This document shows, piece after piece, positions 1 through 10,116 of a stretch of 64,000 nt of DNA. Under the pieces are notes generated by a model. It did not search any database and was not told where the DNA came from. It worked only from the letters and a program-made list of their open reading frames with translations. Positions within the stretch are counted from its first letter, which is position 1; each line of letters starts with the position of its first letter. The stretch is taken from the NCBI RefSeq assembly GCF_000017585.1, contig NC_009714.1:682001-746000 (forward strand), in the 5' to 3' direction. Source of the DNA: Campylobacter hominis ATCC BAA-381. GTDB taxonomy: Bacteria > Campylobacterota > Campylobacteria > Campylobacterales > Campylobacteraceae. Both the position numbers and the translations under genes were made by a program.

Positions 1-3000
1 GATACTAAGGATAATACCTATACAAAGAATTCAGTAGGTATAGATAATATGCATAATTCTACAGATATATATGAAAATAAAAATACGGTATATTTGCGTG
101 ATAATGAAACGGGGTATTATGATAATATTCTAAGAACAGGCGGAGCTATAAAAGCGGATCAGGTACAATATATGGATTATAGAGATCGTTCGCCTAGATT
201 GTATCTTGGAAAAGGTGCAGGAGATATTATAGGCGGTATACCTAACGGCGGAGATTTCACAAGGTTTGATAAAACAAACTATGCAGCTTTTGCCGAGTTT
301 AATGCTACAGTTGGAAATTCATTTAAATTAAGTGCTATAGAATACAAAGTCGGATATGTAGTAAAAAATGATGGTGGTGAAATTATAGCCGATTTGAGAA
401 AGCACCCTGTAAAGATAAAGAGATGTGATGTAGATAGTGATTATGAAAAAGAAACTAGAAAAAATGTAAATACTATTTTGCCGCTGGACGGTTTAAAAAT
501 AGTTAATCAAAATGTATCAGAAGCATTGCGCCCTAAAGATGGCAATATAGCTTTAGAGCAGGACGAGAGACTTTATACTCAAGTCGCTGAGTTGCCTTTT
601 AGAGTAAATCTTGTATTTTCACCGAATTTATATGCAAGCAGAAATTTCGATGAATTATGTTCTTTATTCGACGGAGTAACTGGAAATTGTTTAATTTACG
701 ATGCAGAAAAGATTAAAACTGAAGCTGATAAAGGAGTAGATTTCGGAGACTTCTTTGAAAAAGATGCTAACGGCAATTTTACAGGACTTACAAATCAATT
801 TACAAAAATGCCTTTTGACGGCGATGTATATGTGTCTGTAGTCACACTTGATGCGGCTAAATCATATGCTGATAAGAATGGCGTTTATTGTAAAAATCTT
901 AAAGATAAAGATAAAGTAAAATTTTGTGTAAGCAAAAATCTTACAGATGATAAATGTGATAAGTATGATACTATAGATTATCGCATAGGCACCATAGATA
1001 AAAATAAGGTATTGTTTGAGCCGTTTTCGGTAAGTTTGCCTGATGCTTTTGACAGAGTTACTTTCATGGTGTCATACAAACCGTCTAAAGAATTCGGTAT
1101 CGGTAGTGGAGTCGGATCTATTTTTACGACTATACAGGACTTACAAAAAAAGAAAGCTGACAAAACTATAACAGACGCTGAAAAAACTGAGCTTGAAAAT
1201 GCATTGAATAAAATAGATAAGATTCAACAAATCCAGGATGCACTTGGTGTTCCTGTTAGTGATGACGGCGTGTTCAGAGTTTGCAAATCTACATTTTTTA
1301 CCGTTCGACCTGCAAGTTTTACGATAGTAAAACCTACAGGAAAAAAAGTTACGGACGAAATGTATAAAACAGCTTTAAACGGTTTTGACAAATTTGCCAA
1401 GTTGGTAAATTTTAGCGGAACAGGCGATATAACAAGAGGAAATAATGCCATAAGCAATGATAAAATTTTAAGAATAGCAGGAGATTATAAGGAAAACAAA
1501 GATGTGATGTATAAAATTTATCCGCAAAGTTATCTTAATAACCCTGTTGTAAATTATTATCATATATTCGGCGGTGATTTCAACAATAGAATCAGTTTAC
1601 GTGGCGGTTTGGATTTAAGTGATTTTGGTAAGTATAAAAAAATCATAAATACAAAAACAGGAAAGCTTGAAACAACCAAGATTACAAAAGATGTCGTTAA
1701 TGATGATGTCATTATAGAAGATAAAAATGCTCTTGTGCCTTTTATTTCAAACGAATGTGTAAAACATATGGATTCTACGGCATTTTACGGTCTTAAAGAC
1801 GGAAGAGTGAATGTTATAAGCAGTAAAGGACTTTCAAATGATAGTTGCAATAAAGCTATACAATATAGGAATTTTAAATTTAACGGCAGAAAGTACAAAT
1901 ATGAAGGCAGTGGAATAGATTTAAATGTCAAAGCCGATTGTGCTGATAGATATCGTTTTGGCGGCGATACAGTTCTTGGTTCAAGAATTTGGGATATAAA
2001 CGGCGTTCCTTTAAAAATTCAATTTGACCTTAGAAATTTACAAAGTTCAATCGATGATGATGGACAGGTATCTAACGCTGAAAAAAAGAAAGCCCGAATA
2101 AATCGAAGTTGGAGATATCTACTTGATCAAATAAACGGTGGAGTATCATCAAGAGACAGCAGACCTGGATTTATCAGTATTCCAAGTGCTAGTAGAGACG
2201 GAAAAAGTAATGGTACTGATGCGAAAGACCTTAAAGACGAAATGTTTAATTATTTCAATGTCGGCGATGTAAAAGTAAATATAGTAGATAATACATTTAC
2301 AAGGCAGGATCAACAATGGATAAAATCTATAAGTACTAATAAAAGACGCCCTGATAGAGGACCGCTTTGTGTATTGAATTCTACAAGCAATGCTCACACG
2401 AAAGCAAGCGACGAAAATGGTTACATAAAACCTGGTATGGTAGGTTGTGATACCACTATGGCAGACAATAAATTCCTTGTGCTTAGATATCAACCGAAGA
2501 AGATTGATGTTTCTATAAGTGATTTGCAAAATAAAAATAGTATTCCTAACACAAAAGGTTTTACATATTATAATGAACCTTTTACAGAACTAAAGACATT
2601 TGATTACGACAGAAAAGATATTTCATCTGTTAATAATGCCGTCGTTGACGCCGAAAATACACAACTTGCAAATTTAAATATATTTGCTATGGCACTTATA
2701 GATGACAATGTTTTTGACAGTATAGATGCGAACGGAGTTACGCTTGCTTCGTTATATGATGGCACAGTAATTCGAGGACATGTATTGAGCGGTTCTACAG
2801 CCGATATTCCTTATGATGTTCCAAGGTGCGGTTTTTCAAATAATATAAATTTCAGCTTATTATTTGATCCTTTTGCGGATGTAAACGATGACAGACATAC
2901 GGCTAATGCCGGTTTAACTACACAAGTATCCAGAAATCAAACTATTTGTTACGGTTATGACGGCATAGGAAATTGCTTGAATATAACAACACCGAATTTT

Positions 3001-4509
3001 ACACAAATGAGTAAAGAAGAGTGCGAAAAAACAGGAAATTTTGATATTCGTTGTATGATGAGCGTAAGCAGAGTAAATAAATCAAATATTTTACAAAGCA
3101 ATTTTCCTGCAGAGTCTAAACCTTTCGCATATCCTATCCAAAATGCTATAAGTTATTATTCAGATTCTTTGACAAATAATTTTAATATCAATTCTTTCAG
3201 AACTGCAAATGCCAGTGGTATTTATAGTAACAAAAGCAGTGATTATACCATTTTGGCTCGTGCTTTTAATAATGGTGTTATAAACAATAAACCTGTTGTT
3301 TATATGAATTTTGATAGACCGCAAAAAGTAGAAAAAAATAACTTTGACGGGCAATTCCCTGTATTTTTGACTATTGAAGATTTTGCTTTGGAAAATTTAC
3401 ACATCGCGGATAGATTAAAAACGCCAAGTTTTGATACTGACTATGATTTAGTAAATATAGATAAGAATAAGCTTATCAGCAGTCCGGGTACTTTTACAGG
3501 TGCGCCTTTCGATAAAAGCAACGGTTATGAAAGTATAAAGATAGGCAAAGGAGCCGAGATATCATCTATGTCACTCGGTGCATATGCACAACAATATTTC
3601 AGAACAGCATGCCCTGCAAGTCCTGTAGCTTGCGAAAAAGCTGCAAGCAAGAATATTGCAAAAACTGAATTTTTAAGACAAAATCAACCTTATGCGCTGT
3701 TTGTATATGGAGCTTTACATTTGGATGATGCCATAAAACCGGGTATAGTTTCATTAAAACATGGTGGAGAAAAAAATTATCCGTATGATAGAGTTAAATA
3801 TGAGATTGAGACAAAAACAAATCCTGACGGTTTAGAAAAAAATTTATATTCTGTCGTATTTTGCAATAAAATTAACAATTGCACCGGCATACCGAATAAA
3901 ATTGCCGGCTATGGAGTAACAAATACTCTATTTACTGAATTGGCAGCTGATAGAAATTTTCCAACAAGCGGAAAAATAGGAAACAGATATATGGTAAATA
4001 TTTTTGATAACAACAATGTTGATGTTTTTGAAAAGTATCCTTGGGCAGGTCGTACTACAAATAATCCTCAAACCAATCAAAATCCAAGAGCCACTGAATC
4101 TCTAGTAACTGTTAATTCTATTATGAATAGAGGTGTAGAAAGTATAAATATAGGATATGACAAAGATAATGATAAAGGTGAGAAAGAAATAAGATTTATG
4201 GTGCGTCCTTGGCTTGAATTCGCCAATGAAAATGATAGATATCTGTTTATAAATTCAGGTGATTTTCTAGGTAAAAATGCTAGACCTCAATATTTTAATG
4301 CATTTAATATAGAAGTATTTTCTATAAATGGAAATTGGGGCGGTGAAGGCTCTATAAAAGGTATAGATTCTAAAAAAAGCGTCGAAACAAACAAAGAAAA
4401 TAGCGATTATGTCGGAAGTTTCAGCGGAGCAGATAAAGAAAATAAATTCAAGCATGAACCTAAAGGAATTGACAAAGATGGCATTAAGCGCAGACGAATG
4501 GATTGGTAA
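1..4509 (+). CDS. Very large surface/secreted-type protein, C-terminal part (5' end outside window)
   Basis: The frame is open from base 1, so the gene starts upstream of the window; an internal ATG at 49 is not a convincing start because no ribosome binding site precedes it. At least 1,502 codons are visible. The protein is rich in Asn, Asp, Lys and Tyr, has scattered Cys pairs and shows no membrane anchor in the visible part. Near the C-terminus a stretch containing YALFVYGALHLDD followed by a Cys-containing beta-rich segment recalls very large extracellular proteins of Campylobacterota and MshQ-type proteins, but this is from memory and weak. The C-terminus ends in basic residues (KRRRMDW) with no autotransporter barrel. 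Role unknown; an exported adhesin-like or pilus-associated role is inference. A strong terminator follows. Confidence 0.6.
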   Translation, partial: DTKDNTYTKNSVGIDNMHNSTDIYENKNTVYLRDNETGYYDNILRTGGAIKADQVQYMDYRDRSPRLYLGKGAGDIIGGIPNGGDFTRFDKTNYAAFAEFNATVGNSFKLSAIEYKVGYVVKNDGGEIIADLRKHPVKIKRCDVDSDYEKETRKNVNTILPLDGLKIVNQNVSEALRPKDGNIALEQDERLYTQVAELPFRVNLVFSPNLYASRNFDELCSLFDGVTGNCLIYDAEKIKTEADKGVDFGDFFEKDANGNFTGLTNQFTKMPFDGDVYVSVVTLDAAKSYADKNGVYCKNLKDKDKVKFCVSKNLTDDKCDKYDTIDYRIGTIDKNKVLFEPFSVSLPDAFDRVTFMVSYKPSKEFGIGSGVGSIFTTIQDLQKKKADKTITDAEKTELENALNKIDKIQQIQDALGVPVSDDGVFRVCKSTFFTVRPASFTIVKPTGKKVTDEMYKTALNGFDKFAKLVNFSGTGDITRGNNAISNDKILRIAGDYKENKDVMYKIYPQSYLNNPVVNYYHIFGGDFNNRISLRGGLDLSDFGKYKKIINTKTGKLETTKITKDVVNDDVIIEDKNALVPFISNECVKHMDSTAFYGLKDGRVNVISSKGLSNDSCNKAIQYRNFKFNGRKYKYEGSGIDLNVKADCADRYRFGGDTVLGSRIWDINGVPLKIQFDLRNLQSSIDDDGQVSNAEKKKARINRSWRYLLDQINGGVSSRDSRPGFISIPSASRDGKSNGTDAKDLKDEMFNYFNVGDVKVNIVDNTFTRQDQQWIKSISTNKRRPDRGPLCVLNSTSNAHTKASDENGYIKPGMVGCDTTMADNKFLVLRYQPKKIDVSISDLQNKNSIPNTKGFTYYNEPFTELKTFDYDRKDISSVNNAVVDAENTQLANLNIFAMALIDDNVFDSIDANGVTLASLYDGTVIRGHVLSGSTADIPYDVPRCGFSNNINFSLLFDPFADVNDDRHTANAGLTTQVSRNQTICYGYDGIGNCLNITTPNFTQMSKEECEKTGNFDIRCMMSVSRVNKSNILQSNFPAESKPFAYPIQNAISYYSDSLTNNFNINSFRTANASGIYSNKSSDYTILARAFNNGVINNKPVVYMNFDRPQKVEKNNFDGQFPVFLTIEDFALENLHIADRLKTPSFDTDYDLVNIDKNKLISSPGTFTGAPFDKSNGYESIKIGKGAEISSMSLGAYAQQYFRTACPASPVACEKAASKNIAKTEFLRQNQPYALFVYGALHLDDAIKPGIVSLKHGGEKNYPYDRVKYEIETKTNPDGLEKNLYSVVFCNKINNCTGIPNKIAGYGVTNTLFTELAADRNFPTSGKIGNRYMVNIFDNNNVDVFEKYPWAGRTTNNPQTNQNPRATESLVTVNSIMNRGVESINIGYDKDNDKGEKEIRFMVRPWLEFANENDRYLFINSGDFLGKNARPQYFNAFNIEVFSINGNWGGEGSIKGIDSKKSVETNKENSDYVGSFSGADKENKFKHEPKGIDKDGIKRRRMDW

Positions 4510-4533
4510 TCTGTTTGCCGCTATTATTTATTT

Positions 4534-4570
4534 AAAGCCACGATTTTGATTTTTATCGTGGCTTTTTTAA
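4534..4570 (+). terminator. Rho-independent terminator after the large surface gene
   Basis: Inverted repeat AAAGCCACGAT (4534-4544) pairs with ATCGTGGCTTT (4555-4565), followed by a T run. It lies about 25 bp past the stop codon. Confidence 0.9.
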
Positions 4571-5279
4571 ATTTAAGAAGTTATATATCTTTTTAAAAAT
4601 CTTTTTTACTATCTTTATACTTAAAATATCGATTTTTTGTATTTTTCAATTTTTCACTATTTATTACGTAAAATAAGTTTTAATTTAAATTATTAAAAAT
4701 TAAAAACTAAAGATAAAAAAAATAAATATAGTTAGTTTGAAAATTTTACAGTTTAAAATTAAAAATTTTTTTGTTTTTATAAAAATAGTAAAAATTTCTA
4801 AAATATTTACAGAAACAAAACAGATATGAAATTTTAATGTTAAAAAATTAGCGATAAAATGTATAAATGCAATCAGATTAAATAAATTTAAATGTATAAA
4901 AAGTTGCAGTTTTGATTTAAAAAGAGCAAATTTAACAAATGTTTGTATCAAGTTTATATTAAAAATTTCACTAAGTTGTTGAAGCCGAATTTTAATAAAT
5001 AAATATAATAAACAGCTTTTTTATATCATGCTATTTTTAAATTTTTATAATAAGTAATTTAATAATTACCAATTTTGTTAAAAAACTTATGACGTGCCTA
5101 AATTTTGCTTATTTTATAATTCATATGAAAATTTAAATAATTGAAATTTCAGTTTTCAGCCAAAAAAATTAATTTCGGCATTGCTGAAATTTATATATTT
5201 TAAATTTCTCGTAGCTGCTTTTTATAAATTTAATTAAATTTTACATAAGCATAATGTATTTTTACAAAATGCTATTAAA
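4571..5279. other. AT-rich intergenic stretch with no supported gene
   Basis: About 700 bp of very AT-rich, low-complexity sequence between the terminator and the 3' end of the trpD remnant. The only long frame here (minus strand, 83 codons, Phe/Ile/Lys only) looks like chance. No RNA gene or repeat was recognised. Confidence 0.6.
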
Positions 5280-6290
5280 TTATTGTTTTAAATAATTTTT
5301 ATAAAATTCCCAAACCTTGCCGTTTTTTAAAGCTTTCATTATTACAGGTTTGGCCAATACCGGACTTGAAATTTTATCCGCACAATACATCGCAAACATT
5401 GCGTTTAATAAAACTATGTCAAATTTCGGACCCGTCAGTTCTCCGCGCAAAGTCGCTTCCAGAATTTCGGCATTTTCTTTACTGCTTCCGCCCATAATTT
5501 CGCTGTGAAATGCTCTTTTAAAACCGAACTGCTCAGGTGTAATTCTATATTCTATTATTTTTCCGTCTTTAAGCTCGTGAATTAATGTCTCATCGCAAGT
5601 CGTAATCTCATCCATTCCATCCATTCCATGAACTACAAGAGCGTGTTTTCTGCCAAGTTTTAGCAATGTTTGAGCCATCAGTTTATTGACTTCTTCCAAA
5701 TAATTTCCCATTATTTGATTTGTGAGTGCTGAATTCGGATTTAAAAGAGGTCCTATGGCGTTAAATACGGTTCCTATTTTAAGACGTTCTCTGCACTCTT
5801 TAACTTCTTTTGTAATAGAATGAAAATGTGCCGCGTGAAAAAATGCAAGTCCTTTTTTGTGAAAAATTTTGCGAATTTAATCCAAATCGCTTATAAGTGG
5901 CACTCCGATAGCACCTAATGTATCGCTACTTCCGGCAAGACTTGTAATTGCTTTATTTCCGTGCTTTGCTACTTTTACTCCAAGAGCAGCCACTATAAAA
6001 GCGACTGTAGTTGAGATATTTATTGTTTTTAGATGATCTCCACCAGTGCCTACTATATCAAACATAGGCGTAGGATCTTTATATGTTTTTGAATATTTAA
6101 GAATATTTTGAATAAATGCCGCAAGAGAATCAGGGTAGAGTGATTTTTCGCTTATTAAAACCAAAAGTCCTGCAAGTTGAACTATATCATAATCTTTTTC
6201 GTGCAAAGCTTTGCAAATAATACTGTAATCGTCACTATCAAGCGGAAAGTTCTTTTGAAGTTTTATCATAAACGGTGCAAAATCAGTCAT
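5280..6290 (-). pseudogene. trpD: Anthranilate phosphoribosyltransferase (TrpD) interrupted by one in-frame stop
   Basis: TrpD transfers phosphoribose from PRPP to anthranilate in tryptophan synthesis. The N-terminal part (6290 down to 5880) has the PRPP motif DIVGTGGD and the [20 protein letters not shown] segment. A TAA at 5879-5877 then ends the frame. The same frame reopens immediately and runs to 5280 with typical TrpD C-terminal features (KIGTVFNAIGPLLNPNSA, HGMDGMDEI, LTPEQFG-like). No indel is needed; AAA to TAA (Lys) is the simplest change. Total length of about 336 codons matches the family. No other trp gene is nearby. It could be a recent null allele or a sequencing error. The original start ATG at 6290 has the RBS AAAGGAG. 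Confidence 0.85.
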
Positions 6291-6305
6291 TTTATCTCCT
6301 TTTAT

Positions 6306-6722
6306 CTAAATTTCATTTCTTATAATTAAACTTTTAGGAAGTTTAAAATTTTCAATTATTTCGCGCTCTTTTTCACGCATTTCTCCATTATCAGTTTCGT
6401 GATCAAAACCAAGTATATGCAAAAATCCGTGCATAAAAAGCAGTGCTATTTCATCATTTACGTTGTGTCCAAGCTCGTTTGCTTTCCGCTTTGCCAAATC
6501 CAAATTTATAACAACCGAACCTATCGGAAAATCGCCGTAATTATCAATTTTTGAAAATAGTGGAAAACTAAGCACATCGGTTGTTTTATCTATTCCTCGT
6601 TCAGTCAGATTAAGTTCTTTCATTTCATCGCTGTTTACAAAAACCAATTCAACATTATAAGAGCCTAAAAATTTATTTATATCATTTAAAATTTGTGGAA
6701 ATTCCGTTTCGCAAATAACCAT
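6306..6722 (-). CDS. ybeY: Endoribonuclease / rRNA maturation factor YbeY
   Basis: Zinc-dependent single-strand RNase that helps mature 16S rRNA 3' ends and quality-control 70S ribosomes. The diagnostic metal motif [11 protein letters not shown] is present near residue 115, and the upstream segment TDVLSFPLF is also family typical. At 138 residues it is of normal length. It reads toward and lies 15 bp from the trpD remnant, so the two probably shared a transcript. It is divergent from queC across a 66-bp promoter region. Confidence 0.93.
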   Translation of the reverse strand: MVICETEFPQILNDINKFLGSYNVELVFVNSDEMKELNLTERGIDKTTDVLSFPLFSKIDNYGDFPIGSVVINLDLAKRKANELGHNVNDEIALLFMHGFLHILGFDHETDNGEMREKEREIIENFKLPKSLIIRNEI

Positions 6723-6749
6723 TTTATACCTTTTTTAAATAAAATTTCA

Positions 6750-6755
6750 TATAAT
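6750..6755 (+). promoter_or_regulatory. Likely -10 box of queC
   Basis: TATAAT at 6750-6755, 33 bp before the queC ATG, in a T-rich region as is usual for Campylobacter sigma-70 promoters. No clear -35 box is seen, which is normal for this group. Confidence 0.5.
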
Positions 6756-6788
6756 TTTATCAAAAATTTTACGAAAAAAGGATAAAAA

Positions 6789-7451
6789 ATGAAAGCGGTT
6801 TGTGTAATTAGCGGCGGAATGGACAGTTCAACGGCTGCATTCATTGCAAAAGAGCAGGGCTATGAAATTTTGGCTTTGCATTTTGATTACAATCAACGAA
6901 CAATGAAGAAAGAAAGAGAGTGTTTTAATTTGATTTGTGATGATTTGGGCGTAAAAAGTCGTGAAATTTTGGATGTAAGTTTTATAGCGCAAATCGGAGC
7001 GAACTCTTTAACCGATAAAAATTTAACTATACAAAAAACAGGCGTAAAAAGCGGAGAAATTCCAAATACTTATGTTCCTTTCAGAAACGGAATTTTTTTA
7101 TCAGTAGCGGCGGCTTTTGCTGAAAAAGAGGGCGCCGATGCACTTTTTATCGGCGTTGTAGAAGAAGACAGCAGCGGATATCCGGATTGCTCGGAAAATT
7201 TTATAAAAAAAATAGAAAGTGCGATAAATGCAGGAACTTCGCCAAATTTTAAACTTGAAATAAAAATTCCGCTTGTTCATTTAAGTAAAACTCAAATTGT
7301 AAAAAAAGCTCTTGAAATCGGTGTGCCGCTAGAACATACGTGGAGTTGCTATGAAAGAGAAGATAAAGCTTGCGGATTTTGTGACAGTTGCCGCTTAAGA
7401 CTTAAAGGTTTTAAAGGCGCAGACACGAAAGACACAATACCTTATATTTAA
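6789..7451 (+). CDS. queC: 7-cyano-7-deazaguanine synthase QueC
   Basis: Converts 7-carboxy-7-deazaguanine to preQ0 with ATP and ammonia in queuosine synthesis. The N-terminal PP-loop SGGMDSST is at residues 8-15. The C-terminal zinc site is visible as a Cys followed by CGFCDSC (Cys-x8-Cys-x2-Cys-x2-Cys arrangement). At 220 residues it matches the family. The start is ATG 6789, preceded by AAAAAAGGA. The gene stands alone between ybeY (divergent) and the cosR-like regulator. Confidence 0.94.
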   Translation: MKAVCVISGGMDSSTAAFIAKEQGYEILALHFDYNQRTMKKERECFNLICDDLGVKSREILDVSFIAQIGANSLTDKNLTIQKTGVKSGEIPNTYVPFRNGIFLSVAAAFAEKEGADALFIGVVEEDSSGYPDCSENFIKKIESAINAGTSPNFKLEIKIPLVHLSKTQIVKKALEIGVPLEHTWSCYEREDKACGFCDSCRLRLKGFKGADTKDTIPYI

Positions 7452-7512
7452 AAATTTTTATATTTTATTTATTAAATTTTTATTAAAAAAATTTGAAATT
7501 ATGCTTAAATTA

Positions 7513-7546
7513 TGATACAATCACGCCAAAATTTTTACACAAGGAA
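7513..7546 (+). promoter_or_regulatory. Promoter -10 and RBS of the cosR-like gene
   Basis: GATACAAT at 7513-7520 fits a -10 element, and AAGGAA at 7541-7546 sits 5 bp before the ATG at 7552. Confidence 0.5.
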
Positions 7547-7551
7547 TTACA

Positions 7552-8223
7552 ATGAGAATTTTAATCGTTGAAGATGAAATTACATTAAATAAAACCATTG
7601 CTGAGGGTTTAACTGAATACGGATACCAAACCGACACGTCAGAAAGTTTTAAAGACGCTGAGTATTATGTAGGTATTAGAAATTACGATTTGGTATTGAG
7701 CGATTTGATGTTACCTGATGGCAACGGAATAGAACTTATAGAAGCTATAAAAGCTAAATCACCGCGCACATCTGTTGTGATAATATCTGCCAAAGATGAT
7801 AAAGAAACAGAAATAAAAGCGCTTCGTGCTGGAGCTGATGATTATATTAAAAAGCCGTTTGATTTTGATATTCTGGTTGCGCGTTTGGAAGCTCGTTTAA
7901 GATTTGGCGGCACAAATGTTATAAAAATAGATGATTTGGTTATTGATCCGGATGAAGAAAAAATAATATACAAAGACCAAGAAATCGAGTTAAAAGGCAA
8001 ACCTTTTGAAGTTTTGACACATTTGGCGCGCCATAGCGATCAAATCGTAAGCAAAGAACAACTTTTGGATGCGATTTGGGAAGAACCCGAGCTTGTTACA
8101 CCGAATGTTATTGAAGTTGCAATAAATCAAATTCGTCAAAAAATGGATAAACCGTTAAATATTTCTACAATCGAAACTGTTCGCCGAAGAGGCTATAGAT
8201 TTTGCTTTCCAAAAAAAGCTTAA
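7552..8223 (+). CDS. cosR: OmpR-family response regulator, CosR/HsrA-like
   Basis: Two-domain DNA-binding regulator: receiver (1-120) and winged-helix effector (125-223). The C-terminal half (SKEQLLDAIWEEPELVTPN, then RRRGYRFCFPKKA) strongly recalls Campylobacter CosR and Helicobacter HP1043, essential regulators of oxidative-stress genes. Residues E7, D8 and D51 (SDLMLPDG) and a KKPF Lys form a canonical phospho-acceptor pocket. The C. jejuni and H. pylori proteins are described as orphan, atypical regulators, whereas here a histidine kinase gene overlaps the 3' end by 22 bp. fdxB and the ppx-like gene follow downstream, as I recall for C. jejuni. Symbol assigned by family resemblance. Confidence 0.85.
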   Translation: MRILIVEDEITLNKTIAEGLTEYGYQTDTSESFKDAEYYVGIRNYDLVLSDLMLPDGNGIELIEAIKAKSPRTSVVIISAKDDKETEIKALRAGADDYIKKPFDFDILVARLEARLRFGGTNVIKIDDLVIDPDEEKIIYKDQEIELKGKPFEVLTHLARHSDQIVSKEQLLDAIWEEPELVTPNVIEVAINQIRQKMDKPLNISTIETVRRRGYRFCFPKKA

Positions 8224-9473
8224 GATTTAAATTTATCACGCAATTAATCGTAGCTTCTGCTATGTTAATTGCTGTATTTTCGACCATGCTTTATCATTAT
8301 ATAAAGATTACCACTTATGAAAGTGTGGTCAGACAAATGCTGATTTCAGCTGATAAAATTTCAGAAAAAAATCCATCAAATGGAGATTTAAGTGAATTTT
8401 TAGTTAAATTAAATCTTAAAAATTTCACCGCTTCCGTTCAGGATGGACAAAAATTGGAAAAACCCGAATTTACAAAAGAAAAAGTTGCGGATAAAATATT
8501 TTTGGTTTTACATTATCCTTACGGTGCAAACCGAAATTTAATCTTAAAAACCGATATTACTATTTATTATGAAATTGTAAAACAAATTTTAACCGATATA
8601 ATAATGGTAAATACAGTGATGATTTTTCTTGTTCTGTTTTATGCGTTTTTCTTATCTAAAATGCTTTTGATGCCTATAAAAACAATAAATACAAAGCTTG
8701 CCGGCATAGATGAAAAATTCTTACGTCCTGTAGAAAAAGATGAGTGTCCACTTGAATACAGGTCTTTATTGGAAAATATAAATCGTTTAATAGAAAGAAT
8801 TAAAACTTTTGTTCTCTATCAAAAAGAGCTTTTTATCGGTATAGCGCACGAACTTAAAACGCCGCTTGCCGTGATGAAATCAAAAAACGATGTTACACTT
8901 ATAAAGGAACGAGATAATGCGCGCTATATTGAAGCTCTTAAAGTAAATAACGCTACAATCGATAGTATGAATAAAATGATAAGTCAAATTTTACAAATCG
9001 GTCGTCAGGAAGGTGCTCAATTTGAAGAATTAAAAGAGATTGACATTATTGAATTCTTACGTGAATCGACAAATAATTTTAAAATTTTAGCAAGGATGGA
9101 TGATAAAGATATTATCACTGATTTTAAGCCAGATAGTCTTAAAATTTCAGCGCAATCAAATCTTTTAACGCACATAATGCAAAATTTCGTTCAAAATGCT
9201 ATAAAATTTTCACCCGCCGGAGGCGATATTGTTATAACTTCCTGTTTAAAAAATTCACATTTTAAAATTTGTATTATAAATGACGGTGAGAGCATAGACG
9301 AAAGCGTAGATTATTTTGCGCCGTTTAAGCGCTTCGGCAAAAAAGACGGCGCCGGACTTGGACTTTTTTTGGCTAAAGGAGCCGCACAAGCTATGGGCGG
9401 AAGTGTAAGTTTAAAAAATAGAGATGATCAAAAAGGCGTAATTGCTACATTTGAGATGGATATAAAAAAATAA
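8202..9473 (+). CDS. Membrane sensor histidine kinase paired with the CosR-like regulator
   Basis: A 423-residue inner-membrane kinase. TM1 is at about 10-33 and TM2 at about 130-152, bracketing a sensor loop of about 95 residues. HisKA has the phospho-acceptor H216 in IAHELKTPLAV. HATPase_c has the N box (NFVQNAIKFSP) and G box (GAGLGLFLAKG). Translation probably starts at TTG 8202 inside the end of the regulator gene, implying translational coupling. The signal sensed is unknown. The partner is inferred from the overlap to be the CosR-like regulator. Confidence 0.9.
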   Translation: MLSKKSLRFKFITQLIVASAMLIAVFSTMLYHYIKITTYESVVRQMLISADKISEKNPSNGDLSEFLVKLNLKNFTASVQDGQKLEKPEFTKEKVADKIFLVLHYPYGANRNLILKTDITIYYEIVKQILTDIIMVNTVMIFLVLFYAFFLSKMLLMPIKTINTKLAGIDEKFLRPVEKDECPLEYRSLLENINRLIERIKTFVLYQKELFIGIAHELKTPLAVMKSKNDVTLIKERDNARYIEALKVNNATIDSMNKMISQILQIGRQEGAQFEELKEIDIIEFLRESTNNFKILARMDDKDIITDFKPDSLKISAQSNLLTHIMQNFVQNAIKFSPAGGDIVITSCLKNSHFKICIINDGESIDESVDYFAPFKRFGKKDGAGLGLFLAKGAAQAMGGSVSLKNRDDQKGVIATFEMDIKK

Positions 9474-9867
9474 ATTTTTACATAAAAATAAATGCTCTAA
9501 AAAATAGTTTTCAACAATTAACTTTTTAAAATTCAAGCAATTTTATATTTTAATAAAATTTGACAAGTTTTACTGCGTTTTGTATCCAAACTTTTACTGT
9601 TTCATATTCGGACTTAAAATTAATAAAAATTAAGTCAAAATTTTAATAAATTTTAAGCTTTTAAACTGCAAAATTCAATAAGTTGAAAACTTATATTTAA
9701 AATAAAATTATTTACTATTTAAAACAAAATTAAAAATGTCTACGTGGCTTTGTTTTTTATGGTTAAATCCTTGATATTCAAAAAAAATACAAAATTTTGA
9801 TGAATTTCAAATAAAATAAAGCTAATTTGTAGTATAAGCTAACTTTATTTTTACAAAAGGCGGAAAA
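9474..9867. other. AT-rich intergenic region carrying the fdxB promoter
   Basis: About 390 bp with no supported frame. Near its right end TATAAG (9833-9838) and the RBS AAGGCGGA (9857-9864) fit the start of fdxB. Nothing else was recognised. Confidence 0.5.
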
Positions 9868-10116
9868 ATGTCGTTAATGATCACAAAAGATTGTATTTGC
9901 TGCGATGCATGCAAAGACGAATGCCCTGTCGGGGCTATTTACGAGGATGAACCAATTTATGTCATAGATCCTGATTTATGCTGTGAGTGCGTGAATGATT
10001 ATTCTGAACCTGCTTGTATTGTAGAGTGCCCTGTAGAGTGCATCGTGCCGGATCCGGATAATGTCGAAACGCTTGAAGAGCTGAAATATAAATACGACCA
10101 TTTTGCGGGAAAATAA
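9868..10116 (+). CDS. fdxB: 2[4Fe-4S] ferredoxin (YfhL/FdxB type)
   Basis: An 82-residue electron carrier with two Cys clusters: CICCDACKDECPVGA and CCECVNDYSEPACIVECPVEC. The second cluster contains the insertion between Cys residues that marks Alvin-type ferredoxins. The acidic C-terminal tail is also typical. It is 1 bp overlapped by the downstream phosphatase gene (TAATG), so the two are co-translated. Its redox partner is not apparent in the window. Confidence 0.93.
   Translation: MSLMITKDCICCDACKDECPVGAIYEDEPIYVIDPDLCCECVNDYSEPACIVECPVECIVPDPDNVETLEELKYKYDHFAGK

Noticed and set aside
4700-4951. 83-codon frame on the minus strand after the large surface gene
   Set aside because: Composition is almost only Phe, Ile, Leu and Lys, as expected from AT-rich noncoding DNA. 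No RBS.
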